Source: Pempheris klunzingeri
Taxonomy: Eukaryota > Chordata > Actinopteri > Acropomatiformes > Pempheridae
Direction: 5' to 3'
Assembly: GCF_042242105.1 (NCBI RefSeq)
Contig: NC_092026.1
Span: 15,490,691 to 15,554,690 of the forward strand
Length of the DNA stretch: 64,000 nucleotides
In this document: in pieces, positions 12,851 through 23,551 of the stretch
Position numbering within the stretch: the stretch's first letter is position 1
Layout of the letters: every line of letters starts with the position of its first letter
Made by a program: the position numbers and the translations under genes
The notes under the pieces: model-generated
What the model was told of the DNA's origin: nothing
The model's input: the letters and a program-made list of their open reading frames with translations, nothing else
Database searches by the model: none

Positions 12851-12939
12851 GTGGTGAACTAAAGGAGGAATTGCCTTAAAATTCAGTGCACGTATTCATA
12901 GGATCCTGAACTTTTTAACCAACATTTGTCCAATAATGT

Positions 12940-13075
12940 GGCTTATGACACATTAGTCTGTACTTTTGTGCTGATTTGCAACTGTAAGCATGCTAACATG
13001 TTAAACTAAGATGGTGAACATGCTAACCATTATACTATTAGCATGTTGGTCACTGTCACTGGGTTATATTTAACC
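12940..13075. repeat. teleost 'gctaacatg' dispersed repeat fragment
   Basis: The phrases 'catgctaacatgttaaactaagatggtgaacatgct' (split here by the repeat's own units) and 'attagcatgttggtcactg' resemble a common teleost interspersed repeat rich in GCTAACATG words. A related fragment is at 43,720-43,925. Recognition is from memory, without a database search. Confidence 0.5.
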
Positions 13076-15050
13076 ACGCTTATTCAGACTTTACTATCTA
13101 TATCCCCGGTAAACTACCATGTGGTGTAAAAAGTAGAAAAGGCCAGTCAGATTAATGCTAGTAGATTATTTCTGATCTCCAGAGCTGCTCCTCCTCTGAT
13201 AAAATCTTGTGTAGACTCAGGTTACAGCTGACCACATCTTCTGTAGTCAAAACATGACACTGTTTTCACGGAGGTCTGAATCACATCCTTTTCTGTGGAA
13301 ACAGCTTGAGCAGAAATGCCTCCCTCTGAAAGTTAACCTTCATTGAAAAATCAGAGGCACAGGAGGAAGCTCAGAGTGGGGAGAGAAAACAGGAAATGTT
13401 TCTTGAAGAGACTGTAGGAAGACACTGCAGGCTTTATTGATCCACTCTGAGTTTCACACTGACCATACATCCATAATGTGCACAACAGCCAGCACAGGAA
13501 CTCGAGATCAGCCTTAGATCAGCATCATCTCATCCAAAGATCTGATTCTCTTTAATTCACAGAGGAGCATGAAATCCCTCAAGACCAGTGGCTGAAGAAA
13601 TATTGAGATACACTCATGTAAAAATACATATTAACAGCTAAACATACTCAGGGTATCAAAAATAAAAAGTAAAATTATATCTGATGCATCAATGAAAGTG
13701 AAACTTGTTTGCCGTTTTGTTCGGTGGCTCCCAATCACCAGGTCGGGCCATTTCCATCTGAAATGGAATTAATGGAGAGAAAGAGGAAGCTCCTTACAAC
13801 ACAATATGCCATTTCTTTAACTGGAATATACAGTATATTCTATTTGTGGCAAATAGTTGTTTAAGTTCATAATTCTTCAATTTCTAGGGCCCAGTAATCC
13901 TGTGTGCTGATTGTGTGGAGCCTATGAGGATGTCAGTGACGGAGAAAGAGAGAGCAACTGGAAGAAAGCAGAGGAAGATGACAGAGGCAGAGCTCAGCAG
14001 TGCAGACAGCCAGTGAATCAGTGAGCAGTGCCTCTGTGGATCCTGTCACCGGCACAGATCTGAGGGGAAAGTGGCACTGCACAGCTTCTGAAGCTGGTGG
14101 GAGTTTGCCACTAATACGATTCCTTTTTAAAACTCCCAAAGTGTGTCCTGCAGAGACTTAAGTACAAAGCAGAGATGTTTCCACAGCAACACAGTCTGAG
14201 ACTCTCACTGGTCACTGTATGAGCCGGACTCATGGCTGTTTAAAGGTTATCGCAGATTTTATTTTAATGTTTTTAAATCTGTTTTTTTTTTTTTGTATGA
14301 TTTAGCTGTATTTATCAATGCTGACAGCAGCGCCATCAGGTGGTGTTAAAAGGTATCGCACACACTTATCCTACAGCATTATCTTGCTTCCTCTAGTTTT
14401 CCGTCTTTACAGGCGAGCGCATATGCTCCAGATGTTACACCGAGAACACATCTGTATTTATGCAAACTTTCACTTCAGAATGGATGCTTTTAGAGGGATA
14501 TAGTCGATACTGAATCAGAATGTCTTTAACTGTGACCTCCAACCTCATCTGAAGGCAAACACTGAGACGACAAACTATTTTCATGAATTATTCTTGAGAT
14601 TTCACACTTGTTACGTGTAGTTTGACCCCTGGATGGTTAATGAATTTACTGAGGAAAGAGTGCACATAAAGATAAACTATCTAAATGTAAAAATAGATCT
14701 AAGGTGTTCAGAGCACATTGAATGTAGTTGTTTGTTGTTATATTGTTCCACATTATTTTAATTGCATTTTACTCATTTTTATACTATTTCAAATTTCATT
14801 TTACCTGTTTGTAGTTGTATTCTATTTAATTTCTAGTCTCTCCTGTTAAGTACATTCTACTGCATGTTCTGAACTGTGCTTGGCCAACACAGATATTATG
14901 TTAAATGAATATTAGTTAACTAATACTTGTTGGTCAACTAATGATGTGGACTTTTCTTTGTTTTTCAGCTCAAACCATGCTAATCTGCATTTGTCTGCAA
15001 AAGCTCTCAAATGTTTCTATTGGAAGTACAGTACAGAAATGTTCAACGGT
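13076..15050. other. non-genic stretch upstream of pkia
   Basis: AT-rich unique sequence with no supportable exon. A short T-run lies at 14,281-14,294. It contains nothing I can name. Confidence 0.45.
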
Positions 15051-15129
15051 CGCTACGTGCTGAAGTTTGGCCTGTTTGCCAAATAGCCAATCAGGAAGGT
15101 GGATAAATGGTCATCTCAGTCTATTTTAT

Positions 15130-15547
15130 AAGATTTACGAGGGGCCTTGAACGCAGCACGAGCCTCGGAGCTCTCGCCTCGCATCCTTTTGTGTCTGCTG
15201 TCCAATCAGCGCGCAGATGCGGTTTGCCGCCTTCTCATTGGTCGCGAAGGAGGAAGATGCGACGGCCATGGAGAAGAGACTGGGGACTTTTCAGAGCATC
15301 CCGCTGATGTGATTCCTTTTGTCACATTATTTCCACGCATCGACTCGTCGCGGTATGTAGTGTGTGAGCCTCGGACTGTTGGCCACCGGACGCCGCTCGC
15401 TGTCGCTGGTTTCCCGGTCGTGCTTTGTTTGTTTAGTCGGGCCGTGTGATGTGATGTGATGTCGGGCCCGACGCGCTGCTTTGTAGGTGAAGTCACTCCC
15501 TAGAAATGTAGCTGGGGGTTACACCATTGACGGAGCTATCACTGAAG
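15130..15547 (+). promoter_or_regulatory. pkia CpG-rich promoter and non-coding first exon
   Basis: CpG density is high from about 15,130 to 15,550. CCAAT boxes are present in both orientations (CCAATCAGC near 15,202 and its reverse ATTGG near 15,236), typical of TATA-less vertebrate promoters. A strong donor AAG|GTAAGGG places the end of a 5' untranslated exon at 15547. The next acceptor, a pyrimidine tract ending CCGCAG, is at 16,028, just before the coding start. The transcription start is not resolved, but probably lies around 15,250-15,400. Confidence 0.6.
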
Positions 15548-16056
15548 GTAAGGGCACGCTGAGACGGGGCTTTAACACCGTAATGTCACCTCATGAGCTG
15601 GTCTAGAAACCTAATGTGACCTGCGGTCCCGGTTTATGGCTCATACTTGTCTTGAGGGGGGGGCCTAACAGTAGACGGTGCTGCCTGGGTTAGCATGGGG
15701 CCATTCAATGTACAGCTGGTAAAATGGAGCTGAAGCAGAGCAGATCTGAGACATGATAGTAACCCAGTGTTTGTAATAGTGTGCTAGAATAAAACTATTA
15801 TCATTATGAGATGTTGTGAAAATGAAAAATGTAGTTCTAAAACCTGCCTCCTTGTTTATGGACAATATTTGACAACTCACTGGGACTTTCAAGCAACTTT
15901 ACTGTTTAATCCGTTTCAGTCATTCACTCTCAATTTGGTGAGTTAGAAATAACAAATACATTGTCACACTCCCTGTCCCTCTGGAGGTGTGTGTGTTGAG
16001 ATAAAGTCACAGCTTTCTCTCTCCGCAGGTGTTGCTGTGTGGACGATGCTCGAGCG

Positions 16057-18573
16057 ATGTCTGATGTTGAGGCCACGTACGCAGACTTCATCGCCTCTGG
16101 CAGGACGGGACGCAGGAACGCCATGCACGACATCCTGCAGAGTCCCACCGACCCCGAGGGACGAGAGCTGCCCCTCACCCTCTCGCTGTCCCAGCTGCAC
16201 ATCAACGCCGGAGGGGGAGGTAAACTACTGCGCTGCATCGTAGTGCAGCGGATTCTTTAGGGGCTCATTTCATGCGTCTGTCATCACCGGAAAGTGGGAA
16301 AAAAATTTAGCCTCTTAGTCTAAATCCACTTCTTTGAGGTGTTGGAGCAATGTGTGAAGAGAGGGGGGGTTCAAGCTAAAACAGGGTGTAAAGTCGTTCT
16401 TTAAGCTTTTAAAAATCAGAATCTGAAACAGTCTAAGGCAGGGGTGTCCAAACTTTTTTCACTGAGGGCCACATACAGAAAAACATACAAAGGGCTGGGC
16501 CACTCACTAGAAGTGAGCTATGTTGCTGACTTTAATCCACTAGAGGTGATGTATATCGCCTCACCTCTAGTAGATTAAAGTTGGCAAAATCAATCAAATG
16601 TAGGTAAATTCTGCTTGATAACTGAATATGATTCAAGAAAAAAACAGCCTTTCCATTAGTGGGCTTTCATTTATTAGTTGTGGTCCAAGCTGCTCTTTGC
16701 CTTGTAGGCTCTTGTTCAGTGTGTTCAGGTGATCAGTGAGATCCACTAAAAATGCCAACCAGAGAGGGTCACTGAGCTCATGAAGAGGTCCTTCTCTCTT
16801 CAAAACTGGTCCATTTCTGATCTCAGGGAATAAAACCGCTGCAGCACAGAGCCACGACTTAGCCAGCGCACATGAGAATGGTAAAGCAGCCCCCCCCCCC
16901 CCCCCCCCCCAACACCAGCATCAGCATCAGAGAGGGAAGCTTGAAATAGTCTGTACTGGAGCCCTGGTGCTTGAATTAACAGCCTTACCTCGACTTTCTT
17001 GCCCCTCGGCGGACACCGTAGAGGTCATTCCTTTGCGCTCACCTGTCCCAGCTGGAGCTCCATCCGTCGTACCTCCACACAGCTCGTCCCATTTAAGTCC
17101 CATCATGCCAACTGCACCTGGCACAGCTTCAAAAACATCCTCCCCCGTCGTGGTGCTCTTTAGACTGCTAACATCAAGCAGCTCCTCCATAATGCAAAAG
17201 TGATCTTCATTAGTTATCAGCTGTGCTCTCATCTCACACCGCGTCTGAAACTTTCTTCACTCACTTGCTCTCTTACGTTTCCTTAATTCTGCCATTTTGG
17301 GTCACCTGTAGCACATTTCTTCTTCTATTACTCTTTTTATAGAGAAGCTGCCTCATTCAAGACTGTTACTCCACCTAGTGGTGAGACTAAGAAGTACAAT
17401 ACAGTCCAGCGCAAGTTCCATGTGTGGGCCGTATTACAATACATTTTTAGAATTTTGTGCGGGCCAATGAAAATTGGACCACGGGCTGCAGTTGGCCCGC
17501 GGGCCGTAGTTTGGACACCCCTGGTCTAAGCTAACACTCTTTTCCTGGCTGTACACCACTCATCAGCGACCTGTGTCATCCACACATCATCAGCACTGGC
17601 TTTTTAGCTCAGTACACCAGGACGACCTGCACAACTCTTACAGAAAGATTTTTATCCTCGTCTCTTCTTGTGCAGTGATCTTCTATCGGTCTAATTTTAT
17701 GCGACCTTGTTGCGAATGGCTTCCCGGAGAGCTGGGAAAAAGCGCGTCCGTCACTATAATGAGAGCGTAGAGCCGCACTAGCAGCTGCGTGATGCTGATG
17801 CTGAGTGCCAACACGAGGAAGCACGCTCACAATATGTTATTAGCTATTAGCTAACTGCCACTAGAGAAGTACAGCTGAGGCAGCTTGTTGGTACCTCCAA
17901 GGTCACGTCTGGTGACAAGGGGGCTTTGCTTTTAGAGCCCCCACACTGTGGAAGTCTCTGCCCACTGAGCTCAGGCACAGCAAGACATTTTTCTATTTAT
18001 TTTATCATTTCTTTTAGTGTTTATACGTCCTATGTGTTTATGTCCTTTGGTTTTATTCTAATTTTTCTTTTTTCTACAGCATTTTGTAACATTGTTAAGA
18101 AAAGTGCTGTATGAATAAAGTTTGTTATTATTGTAAATGAACTTTTACATCTGATTGTAGCACTAGATGAAAAGTCAGTGGTTCACCAAAGTTAATAGAA
18201 TTAATCTTCTAGGAAGTGTGAATATGCATGACATTTTCACACCGTTGCATCAAATAGTCGGGATATTTCATTCTGAACCACTAGTGTGGACCTATCTGTG
18301 GCGCCGGAGGAAACGCCAGGGGATCACATTTCTTGGCAATCGATGAAATAGCTGTTGAGATATGGTCACACAGGAGGCCCACCCCACAGGTTAGGGATGA
18401 CCTGAGCTCAGGGGTGCAGGGCTCCTATGACGCCGCTATAATCCCATTAATATTCACGTCCCGTAAACGTGAAGCTTTCTCCGCTTTCTTCCCCAGATGG
18501 CGACGACACTGAGGACAGCCAGAGCTCCTCTTCCTCCTCGGCCCACAGGGAGGCAGAGCAGAGGAACAGCTAA
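16057..18573 (+). CDS. pkia: cAMP-dependent protein kinase inhibitor alpha (PKI-alpha)
   Basis: Exons are 16057-16219 (coding exon starts at 16029 in the mRNA) and 18497-18573, joined across a phase-1 intron; the product is 79 residues, against 76 in human PKIA. The family binds the free catalytic subunit of protein kinase A as a pseudosubstrate and carries it out of the nucleus. Residues 5-27 hold the whole inhibitory segment: the TYADFIASG helix followed by [11 protein letters not shown], where Arg19-Arg20-Asn21-Ala22 is the pseudosubstrate with Ala in place of the phosphorylated Ser. Residues 38-49 ([12 protein letters not shown]) form the leucine-rich nuclear export signal. The acidic, Ser-rich tail is encoded by the last exon. 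TYADFIASG fits the alpha paralogue better than beta or gamma as I recall them. The start at 16057 gives the family's N-terminus MSDVE; an out-of-frame ATG lies 11 nt upstream. The intron holds a hAT transposon and a LINE tail. Confidence 0.93.
16526..16585. repeat. imperfect hairpin inside the hAT element
   Basis: Arms of about 24 nt (16526-16549 and 16561-16585) pair with three or so mismatches around an 11-nt loop. The core TAGAGGTGA / TCACCTCTA matches perfectly. It lies within the transposon and may be part of its subterminal structure. Confidence 0.7.
16890..16910. repeat. poly(C) run
   Basis: About 21 uninterrupted C inside the hAT remnant. The length is likely variable and prone to assembly error. 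Confidence 0.9.
17888..18145 (+). mobile_element. L2-like LINE 3' tail fragment
   Basis: The sequence 'agagcccccacactgtgg..tctctgcccactgagctcag' followed by a T-rich stretch and 'aaaagtgctgtatgaataaagtttgttattattg' matches the layout of the 3' end of teleost L2/CR1-type LINEs as I recall it: the C-terminal coding end, a short 3' UTR, then a 'gtgctatataaataaagt' tail. Only about 250 bp remains, as usual for 5'-truncated copies. It lies in the pkia coding intron, same strand as the gene. Confidence 0.65.
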
Positions 18574-19415
18574 TCTGCCGCACACCCTTGCCGGTGGACA
18601 GAGAGTTGCAAGGTGGAATCCGGCCGCCATGTTTGTCCAAAGCGGGCTGGTAGCCGGCGGGTAGCGACGCCACTGCTGAGGTGCCTGAAAACGGGGCACT
18701 GACCCCCAAAATCCACTGTAGAGGTGCTGTGCTGCAACGTGATCACCCGGTGCTCTCATGTCCCTGTGGCTCTGCTGTGCACTAGAATAACAGACTGTTT
18801 TGGCAGGGGCGTCTGTCAGAGCTGGTGTAAGCAGAGAGACACATTTGTAGCTCTTGTACAGCTGATTTTACTTTCAGTCTTAGTTACTAAACACGCACGC
18901 TGGTTGACTGGAATCAAAAAAGAAAATAGACCGAGATCTTATGTGAGTTTTATAGTCGTGAGACCACTGAGACGTGCTGATGTAATGGGTCACAGTGGGA
19001 GTAGCATGTTTGTAGTGAGGCTAATAGAGATTACATTGCCAGTTAATGGCTCGTGCTTCCTTTATATTGACAATACTGTAGAGGGAAATGGACTGCTCAT
19101 CTGTAGTAGAGCTGGAAAAGACCATGATCAAAAAACACTGGGGTTTGGTTTCTTTATCTGTTGAAAGCTGATTGTGTTGTGTTTGATGGACAAACTCCAG
19201 CCACGTGCTGAGTGTGAAGCTGGTGTTTCCTGTAGAGAGCAGCAGACTGTAGCAGAGCACCGCTTAATAATACAGTGAGTACGGAGGAAATGTTGTAATG
19301 GCTCAGTGGTTAAAAAAAAAACAAACAAAAAAAAAACGATGATGGTGTACTATCTTTTAAAATGTTTATACTTTAGTTTTTTTACTTTTCTAATGACGCC
19401 ACCATAATTACAACC
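18574..19415 (+). other. probable pkia 3' untranslated sequence
   Basis: Sequence following the pkia stop. No canonical AATAAA was found close to it, so the 3' end is not placed. A 146-codon frame at 18724-19164 has no recognisable domain and is Cys/Val-rich in a non-coding-like way; I treat it as chance. Confidence 0.4.
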
Positions 19416-20079
19416 TTAAAGGAGTAGTCCGGCATTTTGACAAACGCAGCGTTCTCTTTCTCGCCGAGAGTTGGACGAGAGGATTGACTCCGCTAAGTGT
19501 GCAGCTAGAGTCGAGCAGAGGGTTTGCGTAGCTTCGGATGAAAAGTGGAATCAAGGGGGCAGCTAGCCAGGCTCTCTCTGGAGGGAACAGAGTCTGCCTA
19601 GCAACACCTCCGAAGCACTAATTTACATCTTATACTTTTTAATTCGTCATAGCCGTTTTTACGGGGGGGGTCACGTGCCAAACTATTTCTCGGCTGGGAC
19701 CAGTTGCTAGGCAACCAGCAGAGTAGTAAGGAAATGATTGGTCTTAACACTGATTAAAATTAGTTTTGATGTGTTAGCTATTAAACATAATAGAGCTTTA
19801 GAGGTGCTGATATGCAGATTCTGTTACCTTTGGACAGGTGTGGCATCAAAGCGTCTTTTGATTCCTCCTGACCTTTGACCTGTTACCTAGCAGTTGTTGT
19901 AGGTTTCCCCGGATTCCTGGTGAGTTTTGATTTAGGACCAACCATAGATAAACTAGTCAGTGAAGCTACGCTAACAGACTGCTGGCTGCAGCCACACATT
20001 TAGAGTGTCCATCTTCTCATCTAACTCTCAGCAGTAAAGTGAATAAGTGTATTTCCCAAAATGTGGAACTGTTCCTTAA
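19416..20079. mobile_element. TTAA-flanked MITE with terminal inverted repeats
   Basis: The left end TTAAAGGAGTAGTCCGGCA and the right end (reverse complement TTAAGGAACAGTTCCACA) are imperfect inverted repeats, both bounded by TTAA, the target site used by piggyBac-type elements. Internal phrases such as 'ctcgccgagagttgg', 'aactatttctcggctggg' and 'catctaactctcagca' match a very abundant teleost non-autonomous element that I recognise. It has no coding capacity. Confidence 0.7.
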
Positions 20080-20879
20080 ATGTAGATATGCAATACTCAG
20101 TGGAGCTTCCAGTGTGACATGTTCGTGTTAAAGTTTCTATCTCTTGACATCGAGGCTGAACCGCATTCCTGCTTCTTTGTGTAAATACACGTTATGGGAT
20201 GCATCCCACGATCATCATCCACAACAACGACCATGCATGCACCGTTAAGACTGTGTACTTGGTTATTTTCTCCCCCCCCACTATAATCTCGCTGTAATAC
20301 TGCAACTTAACTTGTGTCACATTGTTATTCATGCCTCTGATAATAAGGCAAATATATCTCTGTTTTATAATCCTCATTCAGTCAGGTTTTCAAGTTGTAA
20401 ACTGCCATGTGACTGTGTGGTGACTCACATCCGCTTCAATAACACTGAAAACCCAGCTGTTCATAACTCAGCATGTAGAAATATGGTAGGTGCATGGCTC
20501 TGCTAAATGTGTAGGTGTTTATCGACTGCCTATAACCATATTTTCTACCCTGTGTGTCAAAACAAAATAAAAAACTGACAGCAGTAAAAACTGAAGTATT
20601 TTGTCTGGTACTTCTGCCCTTTGGCCATGAGGTAGCGCTGTGGGAGAACTTATAAAAGCTGACACACTGGCATGACACTCAAACTGTGTAACACTTACTG
20701 TAAAACTCTTCTCTACTTCAACAAATGGATTGTTTCCATATATAAACGACAGACCATCTGTCATCTGCCCCAGTTTGTGCGTATCTGTGTGTGAGGGTGT
20801 GTTGCTGATTATGCAAATAATCATTAGACAATTGTACCAGGAAGTTTGAGTAAGAAAAAAAAAATCCCCAACTAGTTCC

Positions 20880-21092
20880 TCTAAGTTCCTCATTCTGGTG
20901 CGTGAGTGCAACAGTCCATGTCCGCCGGCTGACCCGCTTGCCAAGAAAAACACCAGCAGCGTGTCCGTCCTGCGGTCTGTCTGTCAGGCAGTCTGGGGAT
21001 AAACACAGGAGAGGACATCTGAGGACGGCAAAGCTTCTTGACAGTGGATGAGCTGTTTGCTTCACCAGGGATACTCACTCACTCAGAGAGAG
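20880..21092 (+). promoter_or_regulatory. lyn: probable lyn promoter-proximal region and non-coding first exon
   Basis: A consensus donor GAGAG|GTAAGCAC ends a candidate 5' untranslated exon at 21092. The next acceptor in register with a known gene is the lyn coding start at 25,700, giving a 4.6-kb first intron, which is usual for Src-family genes. The region is moderately CpG-rich. The exon start and the promoter are not resolved. Confidence 0.4.
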
Positions 21093-21717
21093 GTAAGCAC
21101 AAACAGTGTGAATGACGCCCCGTCAGAGAGGTGTATCAAGTGATCATACATATTGTTCATCCACAATAGAAGGGGTTGAAAAGGGCTATTTGGTTTAATT
21201 TGTGGAGAAAAGTCACAGTTGAAGTAGAAATGATAGGCTTATCTTATTTTAAATCTATCAGTCCATTTCAGAAAGTTGCTTTAAATACAGTTTATTCAAA
21301 AAGTTTTCAGTTTTTGTTAGATTTTCTTTGAAAGTCAAGGACTGTTTTATACTCAGTACGAATAGTTTCGTTGAAAGGATATATTATAGTTATATAATTC
21401 ACTGTTTTAACTTAACTTGAAGTAGGTTTTAGCTGGCAATGCAGTAATATTTGAATATATATATATATATAAGAGAAATGAAATATGAATATATCAGATT
21501 CTGCTGTGCATCATGTCCTGCCCTCTGTCTCCTTTCATTCACGTCAAAGGAGGAAGTGTGTATGTTGGTCATAGGCATTGGACATTGAGTGTCTGTCTGC
21601 TTCTAATCTGTTCAGACCCTTCAGTTTCCGGCTGTTTGCTGACTGTCAAGTTAAAAATATAACAGAAGCACTGAACCAATAACAAACTGCCAAACTCCTG
21701 GTTACAGCACTGTTCAT

Positions 21718-22065
21718 CGTGCCAACTTGTCGACTTGTTCATGTTCCCCTCAGGACGAACCCTACTGTCTTTGGCCATCCCCTACAGTGTCACCACCTGT
21801 GAAATATGTCAACATCCACTGCATGGATTATCACAAAATGCTTTACAGAGACATTCATGGTTCCCAATGAGTCCTTATGATTAAAGTGACCCCCTGACTT
21901 TCACTTTAGTGCCACCATGAAGTTGACATTTGTGGCTTTGAACAAAATGGATGGTTAGTCATGAAATGTGGTGCAGACAAGCCAATATTCACTTCCCCTT
22001 CAGGATGGGCTGTAACACCTCTGGGAATCCCCAGACCTTTCCTCATCCATCATCTGGTAGTGGAC
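21718..22065. repeat. teleost dispersed repeat fragment
   Basis: Phrases such as 'ttcatgttcccctcaggacgaa', 'gtgccaccatgaagttgac' and 'tcatgaaatgtggtgcagaca' resemble a common teleost repeat. Related pieces occur at 12,940, 43,720 and 60,040. Recognised from memory; the boundaries are approximate. Confidence 0.45.
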
Positions 22066-23518
22066 AGTAGTAGCGGTTCAGTAGTGGAGTTGTTCCCCTC
22101 TGTACACTCTGTTTCCTTACTCGTCTTCAAAAATCCAAATTAAATTCCCTGGCTCTTGCCACCAGGATCTCTTTAAACATGATTGTTCTGCACGCTGTCA
22201 CTCAAACGCTGTATCACAAACTTTGGGAATTTCTTTGGGAAATGAAAGTACAATGTAGAAGTGAAGGGTAAGTGTGCTATCAAAGTCCTTTTAGGAAAAA
22301 AAAACCCAGTTTCTTTTTACAGTTGGTTGTATGTGGTTCCTCTCTGGTGATTCCTCTTGATCTTTGACATGTGACCTGCTTTGTTTTCTCCCTGGCAGGA
22401 GACCATGCACTGTACAGTATATGCATTGTGCCCTTAGAACTTCTGTTGTAGCTTTCCTTCTTTTTAAAGAGCATCAACTGGCCCACAGACTAGTGTGTTC
22501 CTCTTGTCTCTGTTCGGGTTGTTCACTCATGCGTATGGTTTCCTGGAGAAGAAGCCACACTGTTGTTCTTGTTTTAGAAAACAGCTGTTGATTTATGACC
22601 AACATGTACTTCTGCTACTGTGCTACTGCACTACATCAACACAGCTTACATCATCTAATCTTATCTTAGATTTTCACTTTGTTGTTTAGTTGTGCTCCTT
22701 TGGCCATCATCTATTTAAGGTTAATTCACACACATCATTGTGTGTAGATTTTACAATAAGGCAGATGCTATTTGCACCACGGTGTCAGCAGTCAACATAT
22801 TTTGCATGTTGGAAAGAAATCTACAAATGAATGACTGTATTTGGCTGTTGGTTTCACATGGGATTCTTATTTTCTGGGGAAAAAGTCCTTTAACTAAACT
22901 AAATCACTTAGCCACCACAACCACACTGATCTGGTCTTTGTGACTTCATGACCAGACCTCGTGTACAGTAAATCACCAAATAGAGGCTGTCTGGCTATTT
23001 GCACCCAGATATAAGAAGATGCTCCATTTTAATAATCAGCCACCATAAGAATGTTATAGTGCAGGTTAAATATGCCAGTAGAATTGATAGAAACAATTAA
23101 GTTTAAATTTAAACATTAACAAACACCAAAACTGACTTTTGGATAGACCAAAGAAAGCTCAGGTAAAAGAAAAAAGAAGAGATAAACATTGAGTGAGCAA
23201 ACACTGAGCATTTAGCTGACAGTATACTGAGCTAGATTAACAAAGCTGGTAAATATTGTCAAAGCGGTCCAAAGTTTGACTAAATATGCCAAGTTTTTCC
23301 TGGGGGTGTCTGCTGGATGTGAACTTTGACTATAATCTGACTCACTCTTTATATGAGTCTGTATTGTTGAGAGCACCCTTATTACATTTCATTATAGCCT
23401 CACTGTTGTAAAGGAAACACATTAGGCCTGGAAAAGTGCCTCTAAATTTGTAAATTGCTCTCATTGCTGAAACTGACGTAAACAATTAGTCTATAATTAC
23501 ACACTTTAGGGAGGTGCA

Positions 23519-23551
23519 CGTGTGTGTGTGTGTGTGTGTGCGTGTGTGTGT
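23519..23551. repeat. (TG)n microsatellite
   Basis: An impure TG tract of about 16 units. Confidence 0.85.

Larger units (their letters stand above)
16439..17523 (-). mobile_element. defective hAT (Charlie-like) DNA transposon in pkia intron
   Basis: The element is 1,085 bp. Its ends are inverted repeats with 16 identical bases, CAGGGGTGTCCAAACT on the left and its reverse complement on the right. Near-perfect 8-bp target duplications flank it (GTCTAAGG at 16431-16438, GTCTAAGC at 17524-17531). These are hAT-superfamily hallmarks. The minus strand carries broken hAT transposase pieces of the ZBED/GTF2IRD2-like type: an open 101-codon segment (17232-16927, with [10 protein letters not shown] near its start and [15 protein letters not shown] inside), then [16 protein letters not shown] before a stop, and [15 protein letters not shown] in another frame. 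Frameshifts, stops, a C-run (16890-16910) and lost domains make it non-autonomous. It resembles a short internally deleted copy. Confidence 0.85.
16046..18664 (+). other. overlapping alternative reading frame across the pkia mRNA
   Basis: An ATG at 16046 precedes the pkia ATG by 11 nt and opens a different frame. In the spliced mRNA (16046-16219 joined to 18497-18664) it stays open for 113 codons, past the pkia stop, ending at TAG 18662-18664. Both ATGs have a purine at -3 (A for this one, G for pkia) and neither has G at +4, so scanning ribosomes would meet this one first. The predicted peptide is Arg-, Pro- and Ser-rich with no known domain. Whether it is translated or conserved is unknown; GC-rich DNA often keeps a second frame open by chance. 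Confidence 0.25.

Noticed and set aside
18724..19164. 146-codon + strand frame after pkia
   Set aside because: It has no recognisable domain and its composition is like random AT/GC-mixed DNA. It lies in probable 3' UTR and has no splice support.
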